Shown here piece by piece: positions 22,501-34,944 of a DNA stretch of 64,000 nucleotides (position 1 is its first letter; every line of letters starts with the position of its first letter). The notes under the pieces were generated by a model. It searched no databases. It was not told where the DNA came from and saw nothing but the letters and a program-made list of their open reading frames with translations. The position numbers and the translations under genes are program-made. The stretch comes from Nautilus pompilius (Eukaryota > Mollusca > Cephalopoda > Nautilida > Nautilidae), in contig JACATO010000055.1 of the NCBI GenBank assembly GCA_018389105.1, positions 1 through 64,000 of the forward strand, in the 5' to 3' direction.

Positions 22501-22828
22501 TATTAGCGACCTCTGGTGTATGCTGAGGTTTCATTCAAGGCTAAAATTAATACAAATAGGGAAGACAGCGTTTCTTTCTTCTTAAAATAATCTTATAAAA
22601 TGGCATTATTATTTTCAGATCGTAAACTGTGACTAAAGAGCCCTCTGCAGGTAAACGAAGATAAATGGACTACCTAAAAGAAAGAATTAATCAGCGTGGA
22701 ATAAGTAAATGAATAATATATTATGTAAAAATAACTACAAATAATTACCTAATCTAAAACAAAGAATAAATAAAAAATAAGTAAAGAGTGTGTAAATATG
22801 GAAAAAAAAAGTTAAAAGCAAAACAATT
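19523..22828. other. Unassigned sequence
   Basis: About 3.3 kb without recognised genes. It contains poly-T/poly-A runs and one inverted CCAAT pair at 19987-20004. Frames up to about 80 codons (20218, 20506, 22367) show no domain. Confidence 0.4.
19987..20004. promoter_or_regulatory. Palindromic CCAAT pair
   Basis: ATTGGC and GCCAAT face each other across six bases (ATTGGCCGGCGAGCCAAT). CCAAT boxes bind NF-Y and are common in promoters. A nuclear-receptor-like TGACCTCTGAC lies about 50 bases downstream. Function is not shown. Confidence 0.25.
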
Positions 22829-22933
22829 AGAGAGAGAGAGAGAGAGGGGATGGAGAGAGAGGGGGAGATGGAGAGAGAGAGAGAGAGAGAAGAGAGAGAA
22901 GAGAGAGGAGATGAGAGAGAGAGGGGGAGATGG

Positions 22934-22972
<39 letters not shown>

Positions 22973-23034
22973 GAGAGAAGAGAGAGAGAGAGGATAGGGG
23001 AAGGGGGGAGATGGAGAGAGAGAGAGGGGGGGGA

Positions 23035-23097
<63 letters not shown>

Positions 23098-23119
23098 AGA
23101 GGGAAGAGAGCGGGGGAGG
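22829..23119. repeat. (GA)n microsatellite, 290 bp
   Basis: Long GA tract interrupted by GATGGAGA and G runs. Open Arg-Glu frames on plus and Ser-Leu frames on minus through it are artefacts. Confidence 0.97.
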
Positions 23120-25832
23120 GTAGTAGCGGGTCAGTGAATTATTTCTCGAACAGAAAAAGAACTTGGGGTGATCCCTACCCAACAAGCGAAGCTCTACTTT
23201 CGTTCTACGACCCGACTATTCCGAGTCCGTCCTCCGCCCGCTCCTTCGAATCCGAACAGAACAGAACGGGGCCCGACGTCGTCATATCGAAGTTCGAGAG
23301 AGAGTCCTCTAGCCCTGGCCTCCCTTGCAGTACCCTACAGGCAGGGATGCCGCCGCGCAAGTGCCCCCCCCTGGTTTATGAAGAGCAGATCTGTGTTTTA
23401 GCTCGTTTCGTTTCCCGTCTCCCTCCAGTTAGTCGTAGGCCGGGTCCTTTTACGCCCTAATCAGCCGTCCATGAAATCTTAGAGGAGTAAAAAAAAAAAA
23501 AAAAAGAAAGAAAAAAAATTGGGGTGTGTGCGCGAATGAGGGGCTTTTGGGGAAACGTTTTCTTGACACAGCTCATCCCACATCGCACGTGTAATTTTAG
23601 AGTCTTGATCCCTGGTAAGACGACCCCGCGCCTTCACATCAGTGCGGCCACGTGCTCTCTTTTTACATTCCTCCGACCCTGGGGGTAGTGGCTGGTACCT
23701 TAACCCTCGTTTACTTTCCTTTACAGTAATTCCACACACCGTGAGAGCGGTTCGGCTGGGAAGACAGGGTGTCTGACACTCTTCTGGTGACCCCTAAAAA
23801 GTGATTCTAAATAAGTCTTTGTGCGACAGAGTCACAAGGGCCCTTGGACACAGTCAGTCAGTCTCTGCGAGCTCCTATATTTGACCGAACACGAAGCTCC
23901 TTAATCCCTATATCTAGCGCAACGTCAGCGACTCTATTCCAGTCTGTTAACCGACCCTGACTACTCCCTGCAGTTTTTGACACACACCAGTACACAAACC
24001 GACAAAAGTAAGAGAGAACACAAGTAATTGACGTCATAATAGAGCTATAGCAAGGGTCGTTGGGCATCGGCGCTATTGTCTTTAATAAAGTGTTTATAGA
24101 ACATCCGGGACGTGGCACACCTGTAAACGGACTCTAGTGCTGCGACCGTACACCAAACAATACTGAAATAACCAGTTCCTTTATTAAATAAACAAAAGGA
24201 GATTTATGCATGGTTTGAAGCCGACATAGTCAGCTGTTGTTTTCTTTTTATATTCTCGATACCTCCCCGTCCCGGCCGCCTCGTGGGTTTCCTCTTCCAT
24301 CTGAAGAAGGTGCAGCTCTGGTAGGACCACTTCCCACTCTGAGAGGTAGATCGCGCGAGATCCACTCGGTCTGGGAGCGCGCGCTCTACTCGTAATCGGG
24401 GGATGTGCTCAAGGAAGGAATCTGGAAAGACCCGTCGCCATCTGGCGGTCACTGCTATTGTTTCCCATATAACCGCGTTTAGGTTTTGAACTTTTCGTTT
24501 CCTTGCCACGTTTCTTCGCGCAAAAATCAGTTCGGCATCGGTTTATCATATACATACAGATCTATTGTCTTTTAGATGCTTTGTAACGTCTAGGTGAAAG
24601 TTGCAGCAGCCAACCCGTAGGTGGCCACAATTATTAGCGAATTACATCAGTTTCCGTTGACTGCCGTGGTAACAACGCACAGCGACGTCTACCGAGGAAA
24701 AACAGGCGTTCGAACACGAACAGGGTCACGGAGTAAACAGTTTATCACGTGCGTTTATTATGGTAAAACAATATTATTAACGATGCGCATGCGAACAGAG
24801 ACATTTGGGCGTCGGTATCTGGAATGGATATTTTTGGGTGCTGGCTGTAAACCAGAGAGAGAGGGTAAATTCCGTTAAAGTGGTAACTCTTCAGGCAGAC
24901 GGACCCTCTCTTCCTCTTCACGACCCGTGACTCATTCTTCTCATCGCGGGTTGACGCTTGAGTAAAAGAAAGAAAAACGACATCACTCTGCCACAATGAA
25001 GCGGAAATCTCTTAAAACGGAACCAATTTTACCCACAATTCCTATCCTCTGAATAAAGGTCCGGCTGGAGCACAACCGAGAATACATCACGTCGAAGACA
25101 TGGCGCCGAAGTGTGGGAGAAACTGCTCAGTAGTTTCCGTGAAGTCTCTTCTGCGAAGCTATAACCGAGTCTACCGCGTCCTCTCTTCTAGAATTCTCCA
25201 AGTTTCACTTTGAAATTATTATTCTCAAATGGGATCCTCTGTTTGAAATATGATTAAAGCGAAACCAAATTCTTGTATTACGTATGTGGGGCTGTCGAAA
25301 CAGTCTCGAGTTATATTTACCCGGCACGTGATTTACGACAGGGTTCCTTTATTCTGAAAATCTGATACCATTTAAGCTACGCAGGGTAGACAGAAGTGGC
25401 TGGATTCCCGCGATTCAGTGGACCGCTGTTAAACAAAATAAACACCGGATGTTGGATCGGCTAGATTACAGCTCTCGGTCAATTGGTCACTTTTCAAGCA
25501 TCTCCGTGTATCGAGTAGCACTGCTAGGCTGTTGGTCAAGACTCTTCGTCGTCTTGCTTCCTTCTGACTACAGCACGTGCGTAGAGAAACTGAAGAAACC
25601 GACACTAGATGGGGTTGCGGTTTCTTCGATCGCGCCCTCCACCGCTATATGGCAAAGGCTTCCTTTAAGGTTACCGTCAGACCCATTCGTGTGTTTCTTG
25701 ATGGAACAGTGGACTCGCTCGTTCATGCGCATAATATTCTCTGTTTTTCCTGTTTTACGCACCCCAACCGCCGCTGCTACATCCAATAATATCTTTGTTG
25801 CCTCTTTACATTTTGGAAACCTTGTTGCTGAC

Positions 25833-25835
<3 letters not shown>
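23120..25835. other. Unassigned, moderately CpG-rich in places
   Basis: Local GC-rich patches lie at about 23200-23370 and 24250-24480. An ATG frame at 25449 continues 130 codons before entering the GA tract, and an 88-codon minus frame overlaps it at 25568-25834. No domain, splice pattern or family resemblance was recognised for either. ETS, E-box and CTCF-like half motifs are scattered. Confidence 0.4.

Positions 25836-25908
<73 letters not shown>
25836..25908. repeat. (GA)n microsatellite, pure
   Basis: An uninterrupted GA dinucleotide run of 73 bases, the purest GA tract in the window apart from the start of the one at 30.28 kb. Confidence 0.97.
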
Positions 25909-25913
<5 letters not shown>

Positions 25914-26080
25914 CAACTAATTCATTATTTTCTCCTGTTATAAAATCATCGTTTCAAACCCGGCTGAGATGCTTTTCAAAACAATGAGCTAATGGTACAT
26001 CTTAGCTCGAATTACGCGAATGAGGGTAAAACTGTGAAAGGTCGGAGAAAACTAAGCAAGCAGGAAAATTGTAAATAAAA

Positions 26081-26106
26081 CGTATCCTTAAATATTTAAG
26101 GATACG
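26081..26106. repeat. Perfect 26-bp palindrome
   Basis: The half-site CGTATCCTTAAAT is followed immediately by its exact reverse complement, with no spacer. Flanking bases do not extend the symmetry. It could be a dimeric protein site, a hairpin, or the remnant of an inverted insertion. Confidence 0.95.
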
Positions 26107-26586
26107 GGTGACAGTGTGTGAAAGTGATTGCTATCCCTTTCGTGTTTTTCGTTATTTTAAGCAAAGCAAAGGCTTGACAGTCTTAATTGAAATTGTGTTT
26201 TCTTTTTATAAGTTTCTTCCTATTCCTAAAGTTTGTTGCCTTTATTTTAACCAGTTGCTTTGTTTTTCTTTACTCTGAAAACAGAAGTACTTTAGCGCAG
26301 TGCAGTCAGCTGTAGTCCGAACGACAGATTTCCTTTTCTTAGTTAATGTGTAAAGACGAGTAATCTCCCTTGGTCATGCCTTTCAAATTTTTCTTCGCTG
26401 CAATGTTTTATTTACTGCATTTCTAGCACTTCCTTTAATTCTTTTTTTTTTAAAAAAAACCTTTTTCTATTATTTATTAATTAATACCACCACCAAAATT
26501 CTTTTACGAATTTACGGCGTTTTTTATTTTCTTTCCTTTCACTTCCTTCAAAACACTAACAAAAAAAAAACAACCATGAAGACAGA

Positions 26587-26649
26587 CGTGTGTGTGGTGT
26601 GTGTGTGTGTGGTGTGTGTGTGTTGTGGTGTGGTGTGTGTGTGTGTGTG
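26587..26649. repeat. (GT)n microsatellite
   Basis: GT dinucleotide tract with TGG and TTG interruptions. Confidence 0.93.
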
Positions 26650-28349
26650 CTGTTTCATTTTATGGGTTTTACACTCAACCGGAAGTACACACTGTCCATA
26701 AAAAAATTTCTAATGGGTAAAATCAAATTTGTCAAGGTCAAGGACTTTAGTTGAGAAGTCAATATGGCCGCGGGCTAGATTTCTTTTTACCAGGCAATTT
26801 AAGGAAATTCGCCCTAGGTTATGTTTCTTTACTCGAGGGAATTAAACGCCAATCATCTAAACTTGTGGTCTCATGGCTGTAAAATCTGTTCAGATCAGAA
26901 AACCTCACCGCTTTTCGGTATTTTAGAATTCTTCTGATAACCCATTACTCTGCAAAGAATACTTATTTCATTCTTTGATAAGATACCTTTTTTTTCCCCT
27001 CTTTATCCCTCCCCACAGTAAATGTATCCGTGATTTAGAGGAGAAAAAAATGAGAAAAGTGAGACAGAGAAATTTTAAAAAAATATATTTATTTTTTTAT
27101 TCGTTTTCATTATTGCAAACTGTATTAAGTTCCTTTACCCAATCAGAGGAACTGGTTTATTCACGCGGCTGTTAAACTCTATCCAATTAGATGTTTCGTC
27201 TATTACAGTTGCGGGTCGTTACGAGAGATCCGTGTATTCCGAGACTGCTTTCCTCACTAGGGCTCCGTTTCGTTACACACGCAATTCACGATCGGTTGGC
27301 CACGGAGCGACGAATCTTGGCACCCATCTTTTGAAGATTTCCACTAAAGATAATTCTTCAATTCGCAGTGTCACGCAATCGGCTCGCTCGACTCCATCTT
27401 GTAATTGCGACATATTGAAAAAAATTAGCGAACATTCCTAAAAGTTAAAAAAAAAAACAAAAAAACATTCAAACAGTTTTATAGCACGCGACGGTTTTTT
27501 TGTTTTTGTGTGTGTGTGTTTTTTTTGCCCATTTAAATTACTAAAGGAAAAAGAATTCAGTTCGGCAGAAAGTCCTGGCCCGTCATGGCCTTAACCGTTT
27601 GTAAAACACAGAGCTGTCACACAAGCACGTGACTTATTTCCATATTCAATAATTCTTGATTTCTGCTAATCACTAATATTCACGCTGACATTTTTTTGTT
27701 CTCTGCTACTTCCCTGCCTTTATCGATAAGTACTTGATTTTATCATCGGGGTTTAGATTTTACTGATCATTGTGTCTGTTTTGTTTGTTTGTTGTTGTTT
27801 TTTTTTAAATTTATCGATTGCCAAGAGTTATTTTAAATGCGCGCCATAGCGATTTACAACCATTGAGGCCAAAAGTTTTCCGTAACCCGAAAATTTTCTA
27901 ATTTTGCTTGATAAAGTCGAATTAAACCTGCTGAATTTGCATAATAATGTTACATTAATATATTAAAGTTCAGTTTTCCGCATACTTAATAGCATAAATG
28001 ACAGTTAAATTTTGAATTTAACATTGGCAAATGGAAATCTTTTAGAACCGGTCACCGGAACAGGGCCGACCTTTGACCGCGATTTTTAAGATGCATTTTG
28101 CTAAATTTTTAGGGTGATGCAAAACTTTTAACATCATTTCCAGGCTATTTGAAATAATTATGGAAACAGAATAAAATGAGTATAAAATTTAAATGACACG
28201 TGATAGAATAGCGTCTTATGAGTAGATAGGAAATGCTCCATAGTACAGACATGTGCTGTATAGCGCACTGCGATTGGTTGTCTCGCAAGCAATCAGAATG
28301 CGCCATCACATCTGCAGAAGAATGTAAAAGTATACGTAGTGTTGTTATT

Positions 28350-29480
28350 GTGGTGCGGCGAATACTGTGCCTCCTAGGGAGGAAATTCCACAAGAAAGAT
28401 ATGCGGAAATCAAAGTCTTAGCTAGTGAAGGTTATTCCGGGTGGCAGGTTGTAACCCGAGTTTATGTTTCGGAAAGAATTGTATGCAAGACTTCGAGGAG
28501 GGTACACAAAGCTGGGTACTGCTGGCAATAGATGCAGTCGGAGAAGCCAGAACTCTCCAGAACCCCCCCCCGAGGACATGTTCTCCACGTGATGGGGGAC
28601 GAGCCAGTAGACGAGTGACCTGGCCGCGAGTAAAGAGTTAACGTTTCTTCAAGAACGGTTGGATGCACATTAGCATGAAGTGGTCTTGGTGAATGTGTAG
28701 CTGCCCGAAAATCATCGCTAGGGAAAGGAACCAAGTCGCGAGACCGAAATGGTCAGCAGAAATGAAACAGTGGGATGACCAAACCTACAAGAAGGAGCTT
28801 TTCACAGCTGAGTTCAAGTATTTTTAAAAGCTGTTTGGTGATGATCAATGGCGGTTTGTTTGAAGGTTGACGCTGGGCGGTATAGCAGTCGGTGTACAAC
28901 AGCTAGAATGAACCATGGACGTTGGGAGGCGGGTAGATCAATACGGACGTGAAGCTGCATATCAGCCGATGGGGGGGGCGCGGAGATTTGCATAAAATCG
29001 AATGTATAATGACTGTTGATAAGTACAGGCAAATTTCCATCCATCACGCCATTCTCTCAGGAAGACCTCTCATCGGGCTGGGATTCATCTTCCGACATAA
29101 TAATTCCCACGCATAGACCCCATGTTGGGAAAACCCGTCTGAAACATTAAAAAAGCTGACGGAACAATAAAAAAAAAATACCTTGGCCTGCAGACAGCTT
29201 TCATATGAACATCGATGAAGCTGTGTGGGGTTAATGGTTACTGTGAAAATCAAATGGTAACGAAGCCTTGGATGGTTTGAGGAAAGTGCTACAGGATATT
29301 TGGAACAACAATCTGCAGTCAGACACTGATGGACTGTATGGGAGCATGAAAACAAGCTGCCATGCTCTGTGAAAAGGAAAGGGACAACACAGTAATGCAA
29401 TAAAGACGTATTCATTTTGTTTCTGTATATTTCCTGTAATCATGCAATGTGTGTGCATTGTGTTTCTCAGTTGAAATTAC
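28350..29480 (+). pseudogene. Tc1/mariner-like transposase relic, copy B
   Basis: This is a second copy of the family at 9.2-10.25 kb, more decayed but with a better N-terminus. Translation from about 28360 gives EIPQERYAEIKVLASEGYS then VVTRVYVSERIV, which fits the helix-turn-helix DNA-binding start of Tc1-like transposases. Shared DNA blocks with copy A include GATGCACATTAGC, GTAGCTGCCCGAAAA and TTTGCATAAAATCGAA, plus the 3' flank GTATTCATTTTGTTT. In the catalytic domain the first Asp has become Ala (FTAEFKYF) and the second Asn (FRHNNSHA), while the final Glu remains (NIDEAVWG). Many stops and frameshifts are present. It is inactive. Confidence 0.72.
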
Positions 29481-30274
29481 TCATTATTTGCGCAAACCTC
29501 ATGTGTGTTTTTATAATTATTTCGATACTGTAGTTATACCATTCAAAGTGATTAGGAAAATATACATCTGATGACTTAACCAAGATAGGGATTCGCAACC
29601 TCAGTACTAGCAACGCATACGAACTTTATATAATAGTAATGAGACAGAAGACGGTTGTTCATTTAAATTAGTATTTTGGAAATTTTCATAATTCTAGAGA
29701 TAGGTAAGTGGACCTTTTCGACAGCCTAGTATCGTTCGTTTTTATAAATATTTAAATTCTGTTCTCGTTTTTTACCATTCGTAGTTACATACATCAGCAC
29801 GTATATCTATCTATAGAATATGCATTAACTAGAAGGGGTTTTTATATCTTCTTGATTATTATTTCTTTTTTTGCCATGGAAATGCATATTAAATATTTCT
29901 CTAGTGAGAATATAAATACTGGATATCTGATTTATTTAATTCCGTCTAGAATATATTTGCTTCATTTTGTTTTTATAGTTTAATTTAGTATATATATGAA
30001 ACATTTTAAAACGGGAAGAAGTACACATTAAAGCAACCAAAAAAAAAAACAACAACAGACAACGATGGATAAGCAATATTTATTTTATGCTGTTTTTTTT
30101 TGTTTTTTTTACTTATCTCAAACTTTCCAGCCGTTGATTTCCGATTTTCCTTTTATTTTAATTGTTGTAACACTAAAAGTTCAAATGAAGCCCGGCCATA
30201 TGCACATTATGACGGTAGATATTTTAGCCGGGTTTATTTGAACGTCCTCAGTATATACCCATGCGTACGAAAAC

Positions 30275-30282
<8 letters not shown>
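29481..30282. other. Unassigned AT-rich sequence
   Basis: Very AT-rich, with poly-A/poly-T runs near 30040-30110. Its only repeat is the 67-base segment at 30192-30258 that resembles 56600-56660. Confidence 0.45.
30192..30258 (+). repeat. Short dispersed repeat, partner at 56.6 kb
   Basis: TATTTTAGCCGGGTTTATTT and the following GAACGTCC match TATTTCAGCCGAGTTTTATT and TGAACGACC at 56621-56650, with a shared CGGNCATAT upstream. About 30 of 38 core positions agree. The family is unknown. Confidence 0.5.
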
Positions 30283-30365
<83 letters not shown>

Positions 30366-30493
30366 GAGAGAGAGATGGAGAGAGAGAGAGAGATCGAGAG
30401 AGGAGAGAGAGAGAGAGAGGAGAGAGAGAGAAGAGAGTGAGAGGGAGAGAGATGGAGCGCAGATGGAGAGAGAGAGGGGGAGAGAGAGAGAGA
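30283..30493. repeat. (GA)n microsatellite, 210 bp
   Basis: GA tract, pure for the first 80 bases and then interrupted by GATTGG, GATGG and GATCGAG. Frames through it are artefacts, including the 263-codon plus frame at 30281-31072. Confidence 0.97.
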
Positions 30494-31918
30494 CGATGGT
30501 CACCAACGTCTTTACCCGGAATGAGGATAATCCACAATAACGATTATTATTTTAAAACTTTGTTCCGGGAAGTTTTTATTTACCAAAGCCACTCACTCCG
30601 TCTCGCTTTCTTTTGCGATTTGGTTTTCGTTGGAGGTATTTTATCCGGCATAACTCGCTGGCCCGATTCTGCCCCACAGAATTGGCGCCGACCACGGGCC
30701 ATCTATCGGCGCCTTTTGCTGGTCTCAACCCCACCGACGAACCTTCGGCTCGTTCCGGTGAAAAGCCGGAAGACAACGACTGGCCGGGAGATTCGCTACG
30801 GTGATCCGAACGTTTGCGTGGGTTTGTGTTTCTTTTTTAATTTTCATTTTTTGAAAAGAATTTCTGAAACGTTCATTTTATCGATGAATGATAAAGAGTT
30901 GGAAACGAAGCCTTTAGTGCGGCGCGTACGGTTCCTTCCTCCGCTTTCTGTCGTCGAACTCCGGCAGAATGTCGCAGGTCGGACATCTCCGCTCCACTGC
31001 CATGTCGAGAACTCTCGGCCGAGCGTCAGGGACGAAAACGAGGCGGAATCTCCAGCCACCGACGGTAAATGATGTAAGGCGGGATAGATGAATCACACCT
31101 GTGTCAGATGGTGGCGGTACGGGCGTATGGAAAAGGTGAATTTTAAACTGAACTATAAATTGTGTGTGTGTGTAATAGAAAAGAAAAACAATAAAAATAC
31201 AAAGACACGGATGCTTTACTGTCTTTAAAACAGGATTCAGATGTTTGATAGATAAAAATTTTTGAATTTTCAGTTTGAAATCCGACCAAGACGCGGCCAG
31301 ATCTTACATTTTTCAAAATAAATTCGTGATTATGGACGAACAACTAAACTGCACTAACCGACATATGAATTAGATTTTTAAAAATGCAAATTTTTATGTG
31401 AGAAAAATAATCATTAAGTAATTAAAATCTGTTGTTAAAATACAGATATATATATATAAACAATGGATGAAGTGTTTATTTATACTAGTTGTTGATAATG
31501 CGTTGCATATAAATCTCTTTCATATAAATTCAAATGTAACATTACTAGTGCCTCATCGCATCTTTTATACGATAGCAGCGCACAGGCTACTACTGCTGAA
31601 CAGTTCGACATCTTCCACAGGGCCGGCCGGCTCCAGTAGAAATTAACATGGATACTACTTGTCTGCGAGCGTAGGGAACTAATCGAGGAAACAGTGACAG
31701 GCTACTAAGTACTGACCAGCTTACAGATCTCTCTTTCCGATCTTTATCAATTTTAATAAACCATATCTTTATTTTCTCACTATTCAGTTCTTTGATTACA
31801 TTATACATTTTATTGATAACAAACTACTTATATATAGCGTCGCACTGATTACTACTACTACTAGAGAAGTAAGGAGGAAACTCACTGAGGCGTTTGGTGG
31901 CCACGTTTATCGCGTGTG
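30494..31918. other. Unassigned, CpG-rich at 30640-31070
   Basis: The first half is CpG-rich, with frames open on both strands. The plus frame runs out of the GA repeat, so its length is not evidence of a gene. Sequence after 31130 is AT-rich and empty. Confidence 0.4.
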
Positions 31919-31947
31919 ATGTGTGTGTGTGTTGTGTGTGTGTGTGC
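31919..31947. repeat. (GT)n microsatellite
   Basis: Short GT tract with one TT interruption. It is the inverted partner of the CA tract at 32089-32134. Confidence 0.93.
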
Positions 31948-32088
31948 CGCGCGCACTCAACCGTTTGTTACATCACGTCTCGTTAGGCTGCAGATGGTCA
32001 AATTAACTCGGGTGCACGTTCTGGCCGACTTGATCCTAATACTGCCCTTTTTTTTATCGCACACTAAGTTTACTGAACTTCTGCGAAA

Positions 32089-32134
32089 CACACACACACA
32101 CACACAACACCACACAACACACACATACACACAA
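32089..32134. repeat. (CA)n microsatellite
   Basis: CA tract with ACC and CAT interruptions, complementary in sense to the GT tract about 140 bases upstream. Confidence 0.93.
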
Positions 32135-33639
32135 CTTTAAATGTAATTAGCATCAGTCAGGAAAACAACTGGCAAACAACAGTATGTTGTTACACGTGAT
32201 ATTAGTTTCTATCTCTTTTCTCTTGTAAGAATCGACTTGAGTCCAGTTGACTAGTTCGATTTTGTCTCATTGATTAGCGTTTTAAGCGATTGGTTGAGCT
32301 CCGATGACGTCGTACTCATTCTACCCGATGTGTGTGGGCAGTATCGTCCAGGAACTGACGAAATGTTTTGTTGGCTTGTTTTGACAACGAAAGGGAAGTA
32401 ACTCGTAAGTCTGACGCCCCAACGAAACAAAGGGAAATTACCTTCGGAACAGTGTGGAAACGAGAACATCCTTAGGACAACGGTACGACTGAGGGGGAGG
32501 TAAAAGAAGTCGTCTCACGAAGGCAAACACAGAGCGGCAGAAAAGGGGAGTCCGCCCAACGGGGGGGGGCTACATAAGGAACAAACGGACATCGAAAAGC
32601 AAGAAGAGAAGCCTCCCCGCTTACCGCCTCACTCCGCCTGCTCTCCCCGCGATGATGTCGCCTTGGCTGTTTCCTCTATCAATCAAGCAGAAGTGCGTTG
32701 AATAACAGGCGAGAGAAGCATAAATTGCGTTGGTGAGCGTTCACACTTGGAGTGGAGACGAACAAAACCGACGGTCGGGTTACAGGAATATCTGTCTCCA
32801 AGGAGACAGACGATACGATTTAAAAAGAGAGTTTGGGTGTGGGTGTGGAGGAGAGTTAATGTCGGGGACCCTGATGACGAAAACATATACATCGGCATTC
32901 AGATCGTTCCGATGTTTTAAGCAGATCTGTAAGAAAACCAGGAACCGAGGGGCCGTTTTTCGCGGTGTAATGAATGCTAGGATCTGTGTCGCTCCTGCCT
33001 GTTATTAGTGGGCGATGTTGTTTCTTTACGATGTTAACTATGGGCCCGCTCAGCTGGAAATCTGCTCCTACGGGGACCGCTGCATAGATAAATTAGGCGC
33101 TACCTCTTGTTCTCAGATCTGTTCGTTCAGCCCTCCCCCCCCCGGGCCTTGCAAAAGGAAAAAAAATAAGGTTATTAAAGGACCAGGTCTGCGAGTCTAT
33201 AAACCTGAGTTTAACTATTTTCCCAGTTCCTTCTCGTCAACGGCACGTTCTGTAACGGAAGCCACACACGAGCACACCCACCCACCTACCTACCTGGGTG
33301 CCACCCTCGAAGCTGGTGTCTATACGGTTTGTTTTCTATAGGGCCCGCTCCCTACCCCTATCGCTATCTCTTCTTACACCTGGTCGCTCCTGAAGTACGG
33401 CTAGGGCGAGAAGCTCCAGCTTGCGGGGAATACCGCAACAGAGACATGGCGAGAGCTTCTTCCCATCGCCGGTTTTTCGGAGGCCTTCCGAATAGGCCTC
33501 TTAAACCGATTTATTTTCTTCTTATTATTATTATTGTTGTTGTTGCTGCAGCTGTGAATATAACATTTATGAATTATACAATCGCAACTATAATATAAAA
33601 GGAAATTTGTTGGTATTTCGTCAGTGACTGGAATGAGCA
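32135..33639. other. Unassigned, weak promoter-like motifs near 32.3 kb
   Basis: An inverted CCAAT box (ATTGG at 32289) lies 12 bases before TGACGTCG (32305-32312), a CRE-like pair spaced as in some promoters. Purine-rich, CpG-containing DNA follows to about 32600, ending in CTACATAAGGA. Frames at 32730, 33015 and 33329 show no domain. Confidence 0.3.
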
Positions 33640-33735
33640 CAGAGTATTAGAAGACAAGCGGAGGATATACACAGACCCTTGAGGTACACCTCACTCGGGA
33701 ATTTTCTGCTGATGGTGATGCAAACATTGAGCATC
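33640..33735 (-). pseudogene. Possible LINE reverse transcriptase scrap
   Basis: The minus strand near 33670-33700 reads GGTGTACCTCAAGGGTCTGT, which translates as GVPQGSV, the B block of many non-LTR reverse transcriptases. The next bases diverge from the usual LGPLLF block but keep its spacing and pyrimidine-rich character. About 30 residues can be argued and the rest is unrecognisable, so this is a tentative call. Confidence 0.35.
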
Positions 33736-34944
33736 TATCTTTATTAAAACGTTTACAATTGAGAAAAAAAAAGTCTTTACCTAATAAATCACCCACCAGT
33801 CAACCATTTGTATATTTAATCAGATTATTTTTCGAATCTAAGAAGGAATTTCTCTAATTTTTAAGGATTAAAGTAGCAGTATGACAGATTATCCGTGACA
33901 TCTCTCAGAAGGTATAAATTGCTTTATTTTAAGCCACAGACGCAAAGAATTCTAAAACTGAAAAGCTCTTGCAGCCTCTCAAGATGCAAATCCATCAAAG
34001 ACTCCAGGTCTCGCCACCAAGTGCATAGAAGAAACTTGTTTTGGAATAACTGAAGGGATACAACTTATCCGATCATCAGAATGTCAAAACCTTTTAACTT
34101 TAATGACCAGACTTTGTAAAATGAAAGTATTATTGTGAACTAATTAAGCTGACAAAATTTGCCGTCTACTAGTTCGACAGTTAATATTTATTTATTTGTT
34201 TGATTTAATTTTTGCTGTCGTTGTTGGTTGGGAGGTCATTTTTTATTTTGTGTTTCGAAAAAAACTATATAGGTTGTTGCAAACTTACGAATCCTTCACC
34301 TCTCTCTCTCTCTCCATCTCTCTCTTATACTTTCAAACATTTATCTCTGTTTTTTGGCCAGGTCTTCTGAATTTAGGAAAGACCCAGTCCACACGAGCAT
34401 TCTTTTCAAAACTTTTTGTTTTATATTTACGCTTCGATTGACTTCAGCGTCAAACTCAGTACTCGACACGAAATAAATTTATCCTGTTCGCCCGCTTTGC
34501 TAACTGACACGAACCCGTCCTCGAGGATGACGGGCGCTTTCGCAGCGCCTGCGCAGTATTGAGTTACCACGTGACTTCCTGGGCCGGCCAGCTGACCACG
34601 AATAGTCACCCTTCCGCACCTTTACCCTACGGAACATGTATATATTTGACGTGTCTAACCCAATCAAAAACACTCTTCCAAAGTCAGCTAACCCGTTCTA
34701 ACGTTTGTTGTTCTTGACTTTTTGTTTATGTTTCATTAAGGTTTGGAGTCGAACGGCTTGTACAAGGAATTCTGGTTAATGCTCGATTCACGCGCTGGTT
34801 CCTTGGAAAACTTTGGGCCCCAACTGGACTCTGGCAAGATCGTAGTCATCGCACTGTACAGTAAGGGGTTTATTCTCGCCAAATAACGAAAAGAAAAAAA
34901 AATTAATTAAAAGATAATGGCCGAACATGTGTATGTTATTGGTG
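33736..34944. other. Unassigned AT-rich sequence
   Basis: No gene, RNA gene or named repeat was recognised. Includes a short CT run near 34302-34325. An E-box CACGTG and GC-rich stretch lie near 34520-34600. Confidence 0.45.

Larger units (their letters stand above)
25909..28349. other. Unassigned AT-rich sequence
   Basis: No coding signal. It includes the 26-bp perfect palindrome at 26081-26106, a (GT)n tract at 26587-26649, and an ETS-like ACCGGAAGT near 26680. Confidence 0.45.

Noticed and set aside
25449..25943. 164-codon ATG frame ending in a GA tract
   Set aside because: The last 30 codons are microsatellite, an 88-codon opposite-strand frame overlaps, and no domain or splice context was recognised. 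Left as unassigned.
30281..31072. 263-codon plus-strand open frame, among the longest in the window
   Set aside because: The first third is GA microsatellite read as Arg-Glu repeats and the remainder is CpG-rich DNA open in several frames. No domain or family resemblance.
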